Source of the DNA: a virus | Length of the DNA stretch: 26,000 nucleotides | Virus record (IMG/VR): IMGVR_UViG_3300035118_000108 | Span: 1-26,000 of that record | Reading direction: 5' to 3' (one strand) | Made by a program: the position numbers and the translations under genes | In this document: positions 13,549 through 20,693 of the stretch, one piece after another | How positions within the stretch are numbered: position 1 is the stretch's first letter | How the letters are laid out: each line of letters opens with the position of its first letter | The notes under the pieces: model-generated | Told to the model about the DNA's origin: nothing | Databases searched by the model: none | Seen by the model: only the letters and a program-made list of their open reading frames with translations

Positions 13549-14009
13549 TCCTTCTGGAATTGATCGCTTTCACTTTCGTTGTGTTTGTCATTCTCGCAAT
13601 TGCGCGGGCTGCCGCGTCTCCCGCTTGCATGACGCAGTCCGAAGCTCGCGCAACATTCCCGCACAGTCATTTGTGGTGGCACACTCGGGAGAGATGTTGG
13701 AACGCGACCCAACAAGTGACTGTGCGGGACACCAAACAACGCCGCCGTCCCGTGCCGGTGCCAGGCCCCACCGACATGAAGGATCCTACAATTCTGTTCC
13801 CAACGCTGGCGCACAACGATTTTGCTGTCGGACCCGAACTGATGGCCGGTGATCTGACCAACGGACCGCTGATCCTCGACATCGATGACGTCACCGCCAG
13901 CAAGGATCCGCCCGAGGACGGTGTGTGGCCAAAGCTCGACGAGCCGACCTTTGCCGAACGCTGGGCCGCCGTGCCGAGTAATTTCATGATGGCGGCGGCT
14001 TATCAATGA
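13530..14009 (+). CDS. Exported or membrane-anchored protein with HxxWW...CW motif
   Basis: A 159-residue protein. Residues 6-30 are a hydrophobic signal or anchor (IVLLELIAFTFVVFVILAIA). The next part, CMTQSEARATFPHSHLWWHT then RERCWNA, resembles a motif seen in many Bradyrhizobium exported proteins (sEARAxxPxxHLyWHxxxxCWx), which supports this host group. It continues with a Pro-rich basic linker and an acidic Trp-containing end. It overlaps the lipoprotein gene by 19 bases. It could modify or exclude at the cell surface; function unproven. Confidence 0.78.
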   Translation: MRQSKIVLLELIAFTFVVFVILAIARAAASPACMTQSEARATFPHSHLWWHTRERCWNATQQVTVRDTKQRRRPVPVPGPTDMKDPTILFPTLAHNDFAVGPELMAGDLTNGPLILDIDDVTASKDPPEDGVWPKLDEPTFAERWAAVPSNFMMAAAYQ

Positions 14010-14188
14010 CGATCAATCTATTCGCGCCGTTCAGTAAGACCGACAAGCTTAAATGCATCGAGCGTGAAATTGCGCTGCGCGAGCGCGTCTACGCTAAATA
14101 CGTCGAGCGCGGAATGATGACGCGGGAAAAAGCCGATCGCGAACTGGCGCTGATGAAGTCAATTGCTGACGACTATGAAGGAGACTGA
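14006..14188 (+). CDS. Small helical conserved phage protein
   Basis: A 60-residue protein beginning with an ATGA overlap. Highly charged helices (DKLKCIEREIALRERVYAKY, then MMTREKADRELALMKSIADD). This pattern, a short protein ending in a MxxIADDY helix, recurs in alphaproteobacterial phages. Function unknown. The next gene starts 1 base after its stop. Confidence 0.75.
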   Translation: MTINLFAPFSKTDKLKCIEREIALRERVYAKYVERGMMTREKADRELALMKSIADDYEGD

Positions 14189-14189
14189 C

Positions 14190-14801
14190 ATGCACACCGA
14201 AAAAATCACGGTCGACCGCGCGCAAGCCGAAGCGCTCTATCGTAAATACAAAGAGCATGCCGCCTACTCCGAGCCGATCGACTGGGAAATCCAGCGCACC
14301 TATGACCTGCTGCGCAAGGGCAAGGTCATTATCCGGGCGCTGGAGTCAATCAAGCAGGCCGGGTTGAACCGCGAGTTTCTACCCAAGCTCGCGCTCGCGC
14401 CAGCGGTCGCTACGGAATGCCATCTTGAACGCTACCGCGACGGTCAATTCCAGATGACTCCGCTGATGCCCGGCAGACGTTGGCCGCACCGGGGCAAGCA
14501 CAACCTTGTCTTCCGCGAAAACACGTTCGTCTTTCCGGTGGAAAGTTTTCCGATGAACTGGAACCGGACGGATCGCGCCTCGCGCAGTGATCACAAGGCA
14601 ATGGTGCCGCCGATCCCGGTACATCTGCGGCCGAAACGCGGTCTGCAAAATTATCACGTGCTGTGGGAGGCCGAGTGGGAGCGCATTCCGCCAAGAGATC
14701 CATATCTGCTGCGCCGCATCGGCAAGGCCGATCTGTGGCTGGTGGTTGCGCACTGGGATTTGAGCGAAGTGGAAAGAGCCGCGCTATCGACGCGCATTTA
14801 A
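14190..14801 (+). CDS. Hypothetical phage protein (203 aa)
   Basis: Start ATG 14190 has GAAGGAGA about 5 bases upstream. The N-terminal third is helical (DRAQAEALYRKYKEHAAYSE), the remainder is rich in Pro, Trp and Arg (RRWPHRGKHNLVFRENTFVF, then PPIPVHLRPKRGLQNYHVLW). The centre has alternating hydrophobic residues consistent with beta structure. No catalytic motif recognised. Similar proteins are probable in rhizobial phages, but no function is known. Confidence 0.78.
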   Translation: MHTEKITVDRAQAEALYRKYKEHAAYSEPIDWEIQRTYDLLRKGKVIIRALESIKQAGLNREFLPKLALAPAVATECHLERYRDGQFQMTPLMPGRRWPHRGKHNLVFRENTFVFPVESFPMNWNRTDRASRSDHKAMVPPIPVHLRPKRGLQNYHVLWEAEWERIPPRDPYLLRRIGKADLWLVVAHWDLSEVERAALSTRI

Positions 14802-14817
14802 CCAAGGGGAACGATCA

Positions 14818-15234
14818 ATGACTGACATACAGCCGATCAGAAAAACTGCACAGCCATCACCGCCGCTAAAGGCCAACGGTGCGCCGCCGCTGCCATCGTT
14901 GACCACCGAGGGCGCAAAGGCGGTTGAGGCTGGCCTTGCCCAGCACTTGTTTGTCGCCGCCGAGCGCGACCAGGCCTTGAAAGATCTCGCCGCCGCTCGG
15001 GAAGAAAACACGCGCAAGGAAGTCGAGATCGAAGCACTGCGGTCATTTGTCACCATGCTCGAGAGCCGCATGCAATCGAGCCGACTGGAGTGCGAGCGCG
15101 CCGTTGCGGAGCGCGCAACCTGGGAGGCGCTATTCGTGTCGATCGCTAGTTTGCTGCGCACGTTCAACGTCCCGGCCGCGCCGCTCATCAAGCCGCTGAC
15201 GACGGACGAGTGTCTAACGCCAGCGACGGAATAA
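14818..15234 (+). CDS. Coiled-coil protein of unknown function
   Basis: A 138-residue protein with AAGGGGAA upstream. A Pro-rich N-terminus is followed by about 70 residues of continuous helix with heptad-like spacing (AAERDQALKDLAAAREENTR, then VEIEALRSFVTMLESRMQSS and CERAVAERATWEALF). It is likely a dimeric coiled coil. The C-terminus is short and hydrophobic/proline-rich. No family recognised. Confidence 0.78.
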   Translation: MTDIQPIRKTAQPSPPLKANGAPPLPSLTTEGAKAVEAGLAQHLFVAAERDQALKDLAAAREENTRKEVEIEALRSFVTMLESRMQSSRLECERAVAERATWEALFVSIASLLRTFNVPAAPLIKPLTTDECLTPATE

Positions 15235-15235
15235 A

Positions 15236-15445
15236 ATGTCCGACTGGCACGACGCCTGGCAAGACATGGCGAGCGCCCCGCTTGACGGGTCCGAAGTATG
15301 GCTGCGGCTCGATCTCGATCGCGTCAAAGCCTACTGGGATGCCGAGCTAAACCGCTGGGTGCTCTCGCATCCGCTGCACATGGAATCCATCTTTGTCCCT
15401 TCACGCTGGAGACCGATCATCGATGCCAACAGCAAAAGTGAGTGA
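15236..15445 (+). CDS. DUF551-like small protein
   Basis: A 69-residue protein starting 1 base after the previous stop. The pattern W.DMASAPLDGSEVWLR...AYWD...W......PSRWRPI matches the DUF551-type small phage proteins (conserved W-x-M-xSAP-xDG near the start, and a C-terminal xxWxP). Function unknown. Compact beta-rich domain expected. Confidence 0.75.
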   Translation: MSDWHDAWQDMASAPLDGSEVWLRLDLDRVKAYWDAELNRWVLSHPLHMESIFVPSRWRPIIDANSKSE

Positions 15446-15704
15446 GGCGCAGAACGATCACATCAAGGCAGTTGGCCGCGTCAAATTTGAATTGGCGCTC
15501 GCCAACGCGACCATGGCGGTACGCTCTGACAACCGCCTTGTGGGCCTCGATAAGATCCGTGTGCCGTTGGCCTTCCAGGCAGCGCTGGAAGCCACCGGGT
15601 ATCCGAAGCAACCATTCATGCTCGGCCGCCAGGAAATGTCGGCCGAGTTGCAAGCCATCTGCAATTCTATCCTGGACAAGGCGAGAGCCGCCGCCGCGCC
15701 GTGA
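15423..15704 (+). CDS. Hypothetical small protein
   Basis: A 93-residue protein overlapping the previous gene by 23 bases. ATG 15423 is the best start; GTG 15438 is an alternative. Mostly helical (RVKFELALANATMAVRSDNR, then DKIRVPLAFQAALEATGYPK, QEMSAELQAICNSILDKARA). No recognised motif. It overlaps the next gene with GTGA. Confidence 0.7.
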   Translation: MPTAKVSEAQNDHIKAVGRVKFELALANATMAVRSDNRLVGLDKIRVPLAFQAALEATGYPKQPFMLGRQEMSAELQAICNSILDKARAAAAP

Positions 15705-15910
15705 CAGCCAGAGCCCGCATTCAAGACGCCAAACAACGCTTGGTGGATCTCGCTGATGAACTTGAGAGTGATCGCGATCTCGACCGCGCCCGGCTGCAGT
15801 TACTGGCCTCGTGCATTGATATCGCGCTCGACGGGCTCGAAGACGAACTCACCCTTGCCGTTCACGACATTGAGGCCGCGCTGAGAAAAATATGGGGATC
15901 GCTGACATGA
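15701..15910 (+). CDS. Small helical protein
   Basis: A 69-residue protein starting at GTG 15701, overlapping the previous stop (GTGA). It is nearly all helix and charged (RIQDAKQRLVDLADELESDR, then LDGLEDELTLAVHDIEAALR). It may be a helical bundle. No motif recognised. The stop overlaps the next start (ATGA). Confidence 0.72.
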   Translation: MTARARIQDAKQRLVDLADELESDRDLDRARLQLLASCIDIALDGLEDELTLAVHDIEAALRKIWGSLT

Positions 15911-16113
15911 CACTGCGAACGTGTGTGCTCACCAAAGATGAGCAGGTCAATTTTCATCCGGGAAAGTTTTTCGACAAGCTTAAGGCGCACGGCTTCCGCT
16001 TCGAATCGGATGCCTGTCCGTTCAAACTTGTTGAACCGTGGGACCGTGTCGATGGCGGCGACGGCAGTGTCGTCTACCGGCAGTGGGAGGCGAAAAAGGA
16101 CGATAAAACATAG
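15907..16113 (+). CDS. Hypothetical small protein
   Basis: A 68-residue protein, start chosen at ATG 15907 because it overlaps the previous stop (ATGA); a start at 15892 would be longer. Features: CVLTKDEQVNFHPGKFFDKL, then HGFRFESDACPFKLVEPWDR and VVYRQW. Two cysteines and several aromatic residues suggest a small folded domain. It is the last gene of the rightward run before the excisionase promoter. Confidence 0.72.
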   Translation: MTLRTCVLTKDEQVNFHPGKFFDKLKAHGFRFESDACPFKLVEPWDRVDGGDGSVVYRQWEAKKDDKT

Positions 16114-16135
16114 GGTTATTATTTATTCAAATTTC

Positions 16136-16164
16136 TTGTATTTATCCCCCGGCGTCGGTATATC
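16136..16164 (+). promoter_or_regulatory. Promoter of the excisionase-integrase operon
   Basis: TTGTAT (16136-16141) and TATATC (16159-16164) separated by exactly 17 bases, in an AT-rich stretch after the previous stop. The predicted transcription start lies about 6 bases before the excisionase ATG at 16177, so the message would have almost no leader. This gives the integration module its own promoter. Confidence 0.6.
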
Positions 16165-16176
16165 AGGGTACGTGGT

Positions 16177-16530
16177 ATGAAATTGTTGAACTCGGAGGAA
16201 GTAGCCAACGAACTGGACATCACCGTCAGGCAGTTGATCGGACTGATTGATGATGGCGAGATCACCTACATCGAACTGAGCCGGGGCCACAAGCGGCGCT
16301 GTTTCAAGTTCACGCGGGAAGATGTCGAGGCGTTCAAAGAACGGCGCAAGCACCCATGCAGAAGAACGATAAGCCCAACCTCATCAAGGCAGCGGACGGA
16401 CGCTACCACTGCTACCTCACGATCAAGGGCAAGCAGTTCCACTGTCGTACCGGAAAGACTTCTCTCCGAGAAGCGAAGGTTGCGCTTGACGGCTATATCG
16501 AGAAAAAAACAAACGCGCGAGAAGCAATGA
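16177..16530 (+). CDS. Excisionase-like (MerR/HTH_17) protein
   Basis: A 117-residue frame. The first 60 residues (LLNSEEVANELDITVRQLIG, then LIDDGEITYIELSRGHKRRC, FKFTREDVEAFKERRKH) are an excisionase/HTH_17 domain. The remainder (Ser/Thr/Arg-rich) lies out of frame inside the integrase gene, an overlap of 175 bases. Tails of this type are usual for rhizobial excisionase genes that overlap integrase, so a frameshift need not be invoked. It directs excision and controls recombination direction with the integrase. Confidence 0.82.
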   Translation: MKLLNSEEVANELDITVRQLIGLIDDGEITYIELSRGHKRRCFKFTREDVEAFKERRKHPCRRTISPTSSRQRTDATTATSRSRASSSTVVPERLLSEKRRLRLTAISRKKQTREKQ

Positions 16531-17617
16531 CCGCCGCCCCCGATGGCGACTCGTTGTTGCTGGGCGACGTCAACGATCGCTACATGCGCCTGATCGGCAG
16601 CAAGCACAAGGACGCCGAAGGCACCGAGTTGCAAGGCAAGCATATCGTCGATCACCCGGACGACAAAAACATTCCGCGCGGCTTTTTCCGCCGCAGCAAG
16701 GATATGCGCGACATCACTCACCAGGACGTTTTGGAATTAAGCGCCTGGCGTGCCACGCACACGGTTGGCAAAGGCGCAAACGAGCGCCCGATCAAACCGG
16801 CCACCGTCAATGACACGGTCGAGCGATTGAAGAAACTGTTCACGTTTATGAAACGATCCGGCGCGTTCTTTCCCAGGAGCCGGACTGGAACGGCCGCATG
16901 ATGTCGGGCTCGAGCCTCTGGCTGGTGGTGCCCAAGACTCACGTGCGCGAATTTACCGAGGAAGAATCCGAGGCGATCGACACCTACACCGAAACCAAGC
17001 GCACGGATCTCGAGCCGTTGATCCGCTTCATGCGCCACACCACGAAGCGCAAGACCAATTGCTTCACCTTGAAGTGGACACAAGTTCACGAGAAGCGCGG
17101 CGTCATCGAGATGATCGGCAAGCACAACACCATCATCACCATCGAGATCGATGACGAGATCAAAGAGATCCTCGACATGGTCCGGGGCCAGCACAAAATT
17201 TATGTCTTCACGCGCCAATCGCAGCGCACGTTCGAGAAGGTGATCAAGGGCAAGCAATACTGCGAGGTGAAGGGCGACCGGCACCCGTGGAACAAGGACA
17301 GCCTGCGCCGGGCCTGGGACACGTTGCGTAGTAATGCCGGGCTCACGGGTGAGACCAGCGCCCGCATGCATGACTTCCGGCACGACTTCGCCAGCAAGGC
17401 GTTGCGCGAGGGCAAGGACGCGGCGACCATCAAGGCGGTATCGGAAAACCTCAACCACGCCAAGATCGAGACCACGCTCAATATCTATGGCCATCTGATC
17501 AAGGGCGGCGCTGCCGATCTGCGCAACAAGGTCACCGAGGCGCGTAAAGCTGCCCGCGTGCAAGCCCGCAGGAAGGCCCTGAAGGACGTCAATGACCCAG
17601 GGCAAGCCAAAGGCTAA
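16356..17617 (+). pseudogene. int: Tyrosine-recombinase phage integrase, frameshifted
   Basis: An integrase read in two frames. Part one (16356-16901) has an N-terminal arm-binding domain (GRYHCYLTIKGKQFHCRTGK) and a core-binding helix (VNDTVERLKKLFTFMKRSGA). Near 16860-16877 the expected continuation (VLSQEPDWNGR, then MSGSSLWLVV...HVREFTEEE) is in the -1 frame. Part two (16898-17617) carries a complete catalytic set: Arg51 (KRKTNC), Lys75 (IGKHNT), His158 and Arg161 (HDFRH), His187 (NHAK) and Tyr197 (NIYGHL). The simplest reading is one lost base; an assembly error is possible. The two frames overlap as ATGA, so translational coupling of a split protein cannot be excluded. Confidence 0.88.
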
Positions 17618-18053
17618 GCCGCGCCACCAGGCGGCGTCTGTGGGCCTGCGCAAGACCCTGGTCATATCGAACTATGACCCCTTGTCCGACGAACTGATCT
17701 TCGAAAACGATCGGGCGGTCTGGAACGTGTCGCGCGCGCTGCGCGATTGTGCGGCCGGAAAGCACGAGTGCTGGGTGATCGACGTTGCGCAGGCCTACGA
17801 GAACAATTCCGCCGTCGAGGTTGACGAAGCCAAGGTCGTCCGCTTCATGCGGACCCCGGCCGTTTTCGAACTACCGCTGATCGGTGTCATGGAAGACGGC
17901 ATGGCCTGGATGATCGACGGCCATCACCGGCTGCGCGCCCTGCAGCGCCTCGGCATCAAGGATGCCGTCTCCTACATCATCAAGGAAGCCGACAGCGCGC
18001 CCTATAAAGTTTGGTACAACGGTCAGCGCAAGCCGCCGTTCAAGGTGATCTGA
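17592..18053 (+). CDS. ParB-nuclease-fold-like protein
   Basis: A 153-residue protein whose start (AAGGA 6 bases ahead) lies inside the last 26 bases of integrase. Residues 109-120 (DGHHRLRALQRL) are the ParB/Srx-fold signature (GxHRxxA-type), after a strand FELPLIGVM and before a strand for AVSYII. The N-terminal part is basic. Proteins of this fold include ParB CTPases, sulfiredoxin-like enzymes and phage ParB-like nucleases. No HTH is present, so it is not a full ParB partition protein. It may regulate or assist integration, or be an accessory nuclease. Confidence 0.78.
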   Translation: MTQGKPKAKPRHQAASVGLRKTLVISNYDPLSDELIFENDRAVWNVSRALRDCAAGKHECWVIDVAQAYENNSAVEVDEAKVVRFMRTPAVFELPLIGVMEDGMAWMIDGHHRLRALQRLGIKDAVSYIIKEADSAPYKVWYNGQRKPPFKVI

Positions 18054-18075
18054 GCCGATCGTTGACCGCCGCACT

Positions 18076-18336
18076 GTGAGCGATCAGATGAAACGACTTC
18101 GTAGTGAAATAGCTAAAGAAAAGCGGGCCAAGGTCAAAAGGCCTATTCCGCAATACTGGCCCTATCTTATCCGCGTCGGGTCGGCTGAGTGTGGTCTTAT
18201 TGTCCTTGCTGATGATTTGGCGGAGGCCGGGATGCTAATTAGTTGCGGCTTTGCGGTTGCAGAGAATGACTATGAGGGGCCGCGCATTAGGCTGAGTGAT
18301 AAAGGCCGCAAGCTATTTGAATCGCCGCGACGCTAA
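18076..18336 (+). CDS. Small hypothetical protein
   Basis: An 86-residue protein starting at GTG 18076, 22 bases after the ParB-like gene. It begins with a charged basic helix (MKRLRSEIAKEKRAKVKRPI) and has a central beta-rich part (YLIRVGSAECGLIVLADDLA), then GFAVAENDYEGPRIRLSDKG. No ribosome site is obvious. Function unknown. The gene is the last before the attachment site. Confidence 0.62.
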   Translation: MSDQMKRLRSEIAKEKRAKVKRPIPQYWPYLIRVGSAECGLIVLADDLAEAGMLISCGFAVAENDYEGPRIRLSDKGRKLFESPRR

Positions 18337-18356
18337 TGGCCCTTAAACTTTTCGAT

Positions 18357-18659
18357 CACACCACACTACGCCACGCGACAAAACTCGTTCGAATACTACA
18401 CCAAACATTACACCACGGCGTTTGTAATATTGCGTAGCGATTTGATTTTGAAAAAGAAAACGGTGTCCGGCGCACTTTCCTGGGAGACAAGGGGTCGTGG
18501 GTTCAAATCCCGCCGCCCCGACCAGCTAACCCCCTTTGAAAACAAAGAGAATTTCGCGTTTTTCTGTTCTTTTTGCGCACCCGTCTACCTGAACAAAAGT
18601 GAACAAAAAACAACCTTTGGAGACAAACATTACACCAAAACTACACCAAACTTACACCG
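18357..18659. other. attP: Putative phage attachment site (attP) with arm-type repeats
   Basis: A core (see next entry) is flanked by same-orientation TACACC-type repeats. Left arm: CACACC 18357, CTACACCAAAC 18396-18406, TTACACCA 18408-18415. Right arm: TTACACCAAAA 18630-18640, CTACACCAAAC 18641-18651, TTACACCG 18652-18659. Repeats are spaced 11-12 bases within each arm, about one helix turn, as expected for arm-type integrase binding sites. Integrase and excisionase lie immediately left. Having arms on both sides suggests intact attP rather than one prophage end. The stretch 18337-18772 holds no other gene. Confidence 0.7.
18480..18524 (+). other. tRNA-Pro(GGG) 3'-half, probable att core
   Basis: Reads as the 3' half of a tRNA: anticodon loop CTGGGAG (anticodon GGG at 18482-18484), stem 3' strand ACAAG, 5-base variable loop, T-arm GTGGG-TTCAAAT-CCCGC, acceptor 3' strand CGCCCCG, discriminator A and CCA (18522-18524). 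All lengths are standard. There is no matching 5' half upstream (the acceptor partner CGGGGCG and D-arm are missing), so it is not a complete gene. Integrases of this type commonly use a tRNA 3' end as the crossover core, restoring the tRNA on integration. Confidence 0.8.
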
Positions 18660-18772
18660 CGACTCGCCAGGTTGCCGTGATGTTCCGCTGCGAAAAAATT
18701 GGCGCTGTCAATGGCGTGAGTGTGCGGCGCACAAAACCGGTGCCGTCTCGCCTGGAAATGTGATCAAAACTT

Positions 18773-19021
18773 CTAGCGCCGCTTACGGCCGCCCGGCAGC
18801 GGCAACGGCTTCTTGCCGTGCGGCGGGGCCAACAGGTCCGGGGCCCGCAGACCCAGCGCCTTGGCCAGCCGATCGAGCATGACGACGGTGGGGTTTTCCA
18901 GGCCGCGCTCGAGGCGGCTGACGTAGGAGCGGTCAACGCCAGCGTCGGTGGCGAACTGCTCTTGGCTCAATCCGCGCTGCACCCGTAGGCGGCGGACATT
19001 CCAGGCAACGCGGGATCTCAT
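18773..19021 (-). CDS. XRE-family HTH regulator
   Basis: An 82-residue protein with a strong lambda-repressor-like HTH: NVRRLRVQRGLSQEQFATDA, then GVDRSYVSRLERGLENPTVV and LDRLAKALGL. The basic tail is GRKRR. Start ATG 19021 (MRSRVAWNVRRLR) agrees with the family's usual beginning. It has no dimerisation domain. It sits alone on the minus strand next to the att site and divergently from the small-protein chain at 19235. It may control that chain. Its promoter lies in 19022-19234, where no clear -35/-10 was found. Confidence 0.85.
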   Translation of the reverse strand: MRSRVAWNVRRLRVQRGLSQEQFATDAGVDRSYVSRLERGLENPTVVMLDRLAKALGLRAPDLLAPPHGKKPLPLPGGRKRR

Positions 19022-19234
19022 GACCGTTGATTTTAAGAAAAGTTGAAGTCTCCAATTGATGTGCGTCTTCACGCGGCACAACACCAGACACTATAGACCC
19101 CAGGTTCGCGGTCCCCGCATTGTTTGTGGATAAAATAAAAGCCAACTTGCTCACCAGCAGAGTACCTCCCTAGGGGGTTTCCCTTAGGCCCCCACCTTGA
19201 CGCGCTTCATAAACATTGTGCCAATTCTCATGTG

Positions 19235-19594
19235 ATGACAGTAACGGTGATCTGCGGTCGTGGTGTGGGAATGTCGGCCGTCTTAGGCGATGACGCCTAT
19301 TGCGACCCCGCATTTGAAGCCGTCGCGCTCCTTGAAAAAAGGGCAGCACGCCTTACCAAAACGATGCAGCGTGACGACTGCGAGGTCGTCGAAGCCGAAC
19401 AGGCGATCGCTGGCTGCCAATATCGCCGCGCCTTGGATGACCTGGTGGCGACCAAGCCGACCACTCGTTACGGGGCCCAGGCGCAGATCCGTTGCCTTCT
19501 TCGCGCAATTGATTATGACAGCAGCCGCGACGACCAGGATCCAGCGACAGCCCTGCTGGACACGCTATTGAAGGTCATACCGAGGCTTAAATGA
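19235..19594 (+). CDS. Hypothetical protein, first of the small-protein chain
   Basis: A 119-residue protein. Start uncertain: ATG 19235 or ATG 19271 (MSAVLGDDAYCDPAF); the composition after 19271 looks more like its neighbours. Sequence is acidic and helical (FEAVALLEKRAARLTKTMQR, then AIAGCQYRRALDDLVATKPT, ATALLDTLLKVIPRLK). No family recognised. The stop overlaps the next start (ATGA), opening a run of six consecutive 4-base overlaps. Confidence 0.7.
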   Translation: MTVTVICGRGVGMSAVLGDDAYCDPAFEAVALLEKRAARLTKTMQRDDCEVVEAEQAIAGCQYRRALDDLVATKPTTRYGAQAQIRCLLRAIDYDSSRDDQDPATALLDTLLKVIPRLK

Positions 19595-20244
19595 CCACGC
19601 TTGCGCCGGGAATGCCACCGCTGCCGCCGCGCTTCCTCAAGCTGCCGCTGGATCATCGCGGTTACCCGGTGCCGAAGTTCGTCTGGCATAAGCCGGACGG
19701 CACCTATGACTTCCGCGTCATCGAACCGGGCTGGCCGTCGAAATGCATGCGCAACGGTTTGTGCTGGCTGTGCGGCGAGAAGCTGGGCAAGTTCATGTGC
19801 TTTGTAATCGGCCCGATGTGCGCGATCAACCGCAATACCGCCGAGCCGCCGTGCCATCGAGAGTGCGCGGAGTTCGCCGTGCAGGCTTGTCCGTTCATGC
19901 GCTTTCCCAATCGCAAGCGCGACGAGGAAGCTCTGCCAGAAGATGGCGTCAAGGCCGGTGGCGATGCCGCCATGATCATGCGCAACCCCGGTGTGACGCT
20001 ACTGTGGATCACCAAAAGTTATCGGCCATATCGAGCGCACGATGGCTCAACGCTGATCGAGATCGGTGAACCCGTTGACGTGGCGTGGTGGGCACACGGG
20101 CGGGCTGCTACGCGCGATGAGGTCATGGCGTCGATTGATTCCGGGCTGCCAATCCTGCGCGCGATGGCTGAGAAGGAAGGCAAAGCCGCGATCGCAGACC
20201 TCGAGAAAGTAACCGAGCGCGGTCTCAAACTGGTGCCAGCGTGA
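19591..20244 (+). CDS. Cys-rich hypothetical protein (217 aa)
   Basis: A 217-residue protein. Residues 52-100 contain many cysteines: CMRNGLCWLCGEKLGKFMC, GPMCAINRNT, PPCHRECAEFAVQACPF. They suggest a zinc-binding module with CxxC and HxxxC elements. The remainder includes a beta-rich segment and a helix (VMASIDSGLPILRAMAEKEG). Similar proteins appear in rhizobial genomes and mobile elements. Probable DNA/RNA or protein binding; not proven. Confidence 0.82.
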   Translation: MTTLAPGMPPLPPRFLKLPLDHRGYPVPKFVWHKPDGTYDFRVIEPGWPSKCMRNGLCWLCGEKLGKFMCFVIGPMCAINRNTAEPPCHRECAEFAVQACPFMRFPNRKRDEEALPEDGVKAGGDAAMIMRNPGVTLLWITKSYRPYRAHDGSTLIEIGEPVDVAWWAHGRAATRDEVMASIDSGLPILRAMAEKEGKAAIADLEKVTERGLKLVPA

Positions 20245-20693
20245 CGGTTATTATTGACCTGCCGCATGGCTCGCCAGAGTTTCGTGCCCTGACCGACGGG
20301 CTTTGTCCCGATTGCGGCGCGCGCGAGTTCACCTATGGCCCGCGTGGCGGGGCGGCACAGAACATCGAATGCAAGGGCTGCCTGGCCCGCTTCAACATCA
20401 CGCGCTTGGCGCAGGGATTGGCTTTTGCGCAACGTATCCCGACGCAGGCCGATGGCGGCCCGGACTGGGTAAACCTACCGATCCGCGTCGAGGCAACGCT
20501 TGAGGAGCTTGCAACCAAGTATCCAGACATCGAGTGGCACAAGCCGATCCCGATTGTGTGGCCTGACGGCCAGTGGTTTGCCTGCCGCGTTTGCATCGCC
20601 AACTTCGGGCTGACACAGAACAGTCCATGGCAATGGTTGAGTTATGCCGATGCCGGTCGGCACATCGCGATGGAGCACGAGAAAGGATCATGA
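20241..20693 (+). CDS. Zinc-ribbon protein of unknown function
   Basis: A 150-residue protein, GTG start overlapping the previous stop (GTGA). N-terminal zinc ribbon: LCPDCGAREFTYGPRGG then IECKGCLARFNITRL, with Cys at 22, 25, 44 and 47. It is followed by a region with PIRVEATLEELATKYPDIEW and a short CRVC motif near WFACRVCIANFGL. Typical for small nucleic-acid- or protein-binding factors. Function not known. Confidence 0.8.
   Translation: MTVIIDLPHGSPEFRALTDGLCPDCGAREFTYGPRGGAAQNIECKGCLARFNITRLAQGLAFAQRIPTQADGGPDWVNLPIRVEATLEELATKYPDIEWHKPIPIVWPDGQWFACRVCIANFGLTQNSPWQWLSYADAGRHIAMEHEKGS

Noticed and set aside
16866-16877. Programmed -1 frameshift in integrase
   Set aside because: The run TTC-TTT-CCC does not form a standard X-XXY-YYZ slippery heptamer in the incoming frame, and no obvious downstream stimulator hairpin was seen. 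A 1-base deletion or sequencing error is simpler.
16718-17665. A 315-codon open frame on the minus strand
   Set aside because: It lies opposite the integrase and has the Leu/Asp/His-rich composition of a shadow frame. The plus strand carries the full tyrosine-recombinase motif set.
2938-18348. Shared 15-base segment (TAATGGCCCTTAAAC and its complement) at two stop codons
   Set aside because: One such match among all 15-mers on both strands of a 26-kb sequence is close to chance expectation. No structure supports it.
18430-18530. A complete tRNA gene
   Set aside because: Only the 3' half (anticodon loop to CCA) has tRNA geometry. The acceptor 5' strand and D-arm are not present upstream, so it is an att-type fragment.
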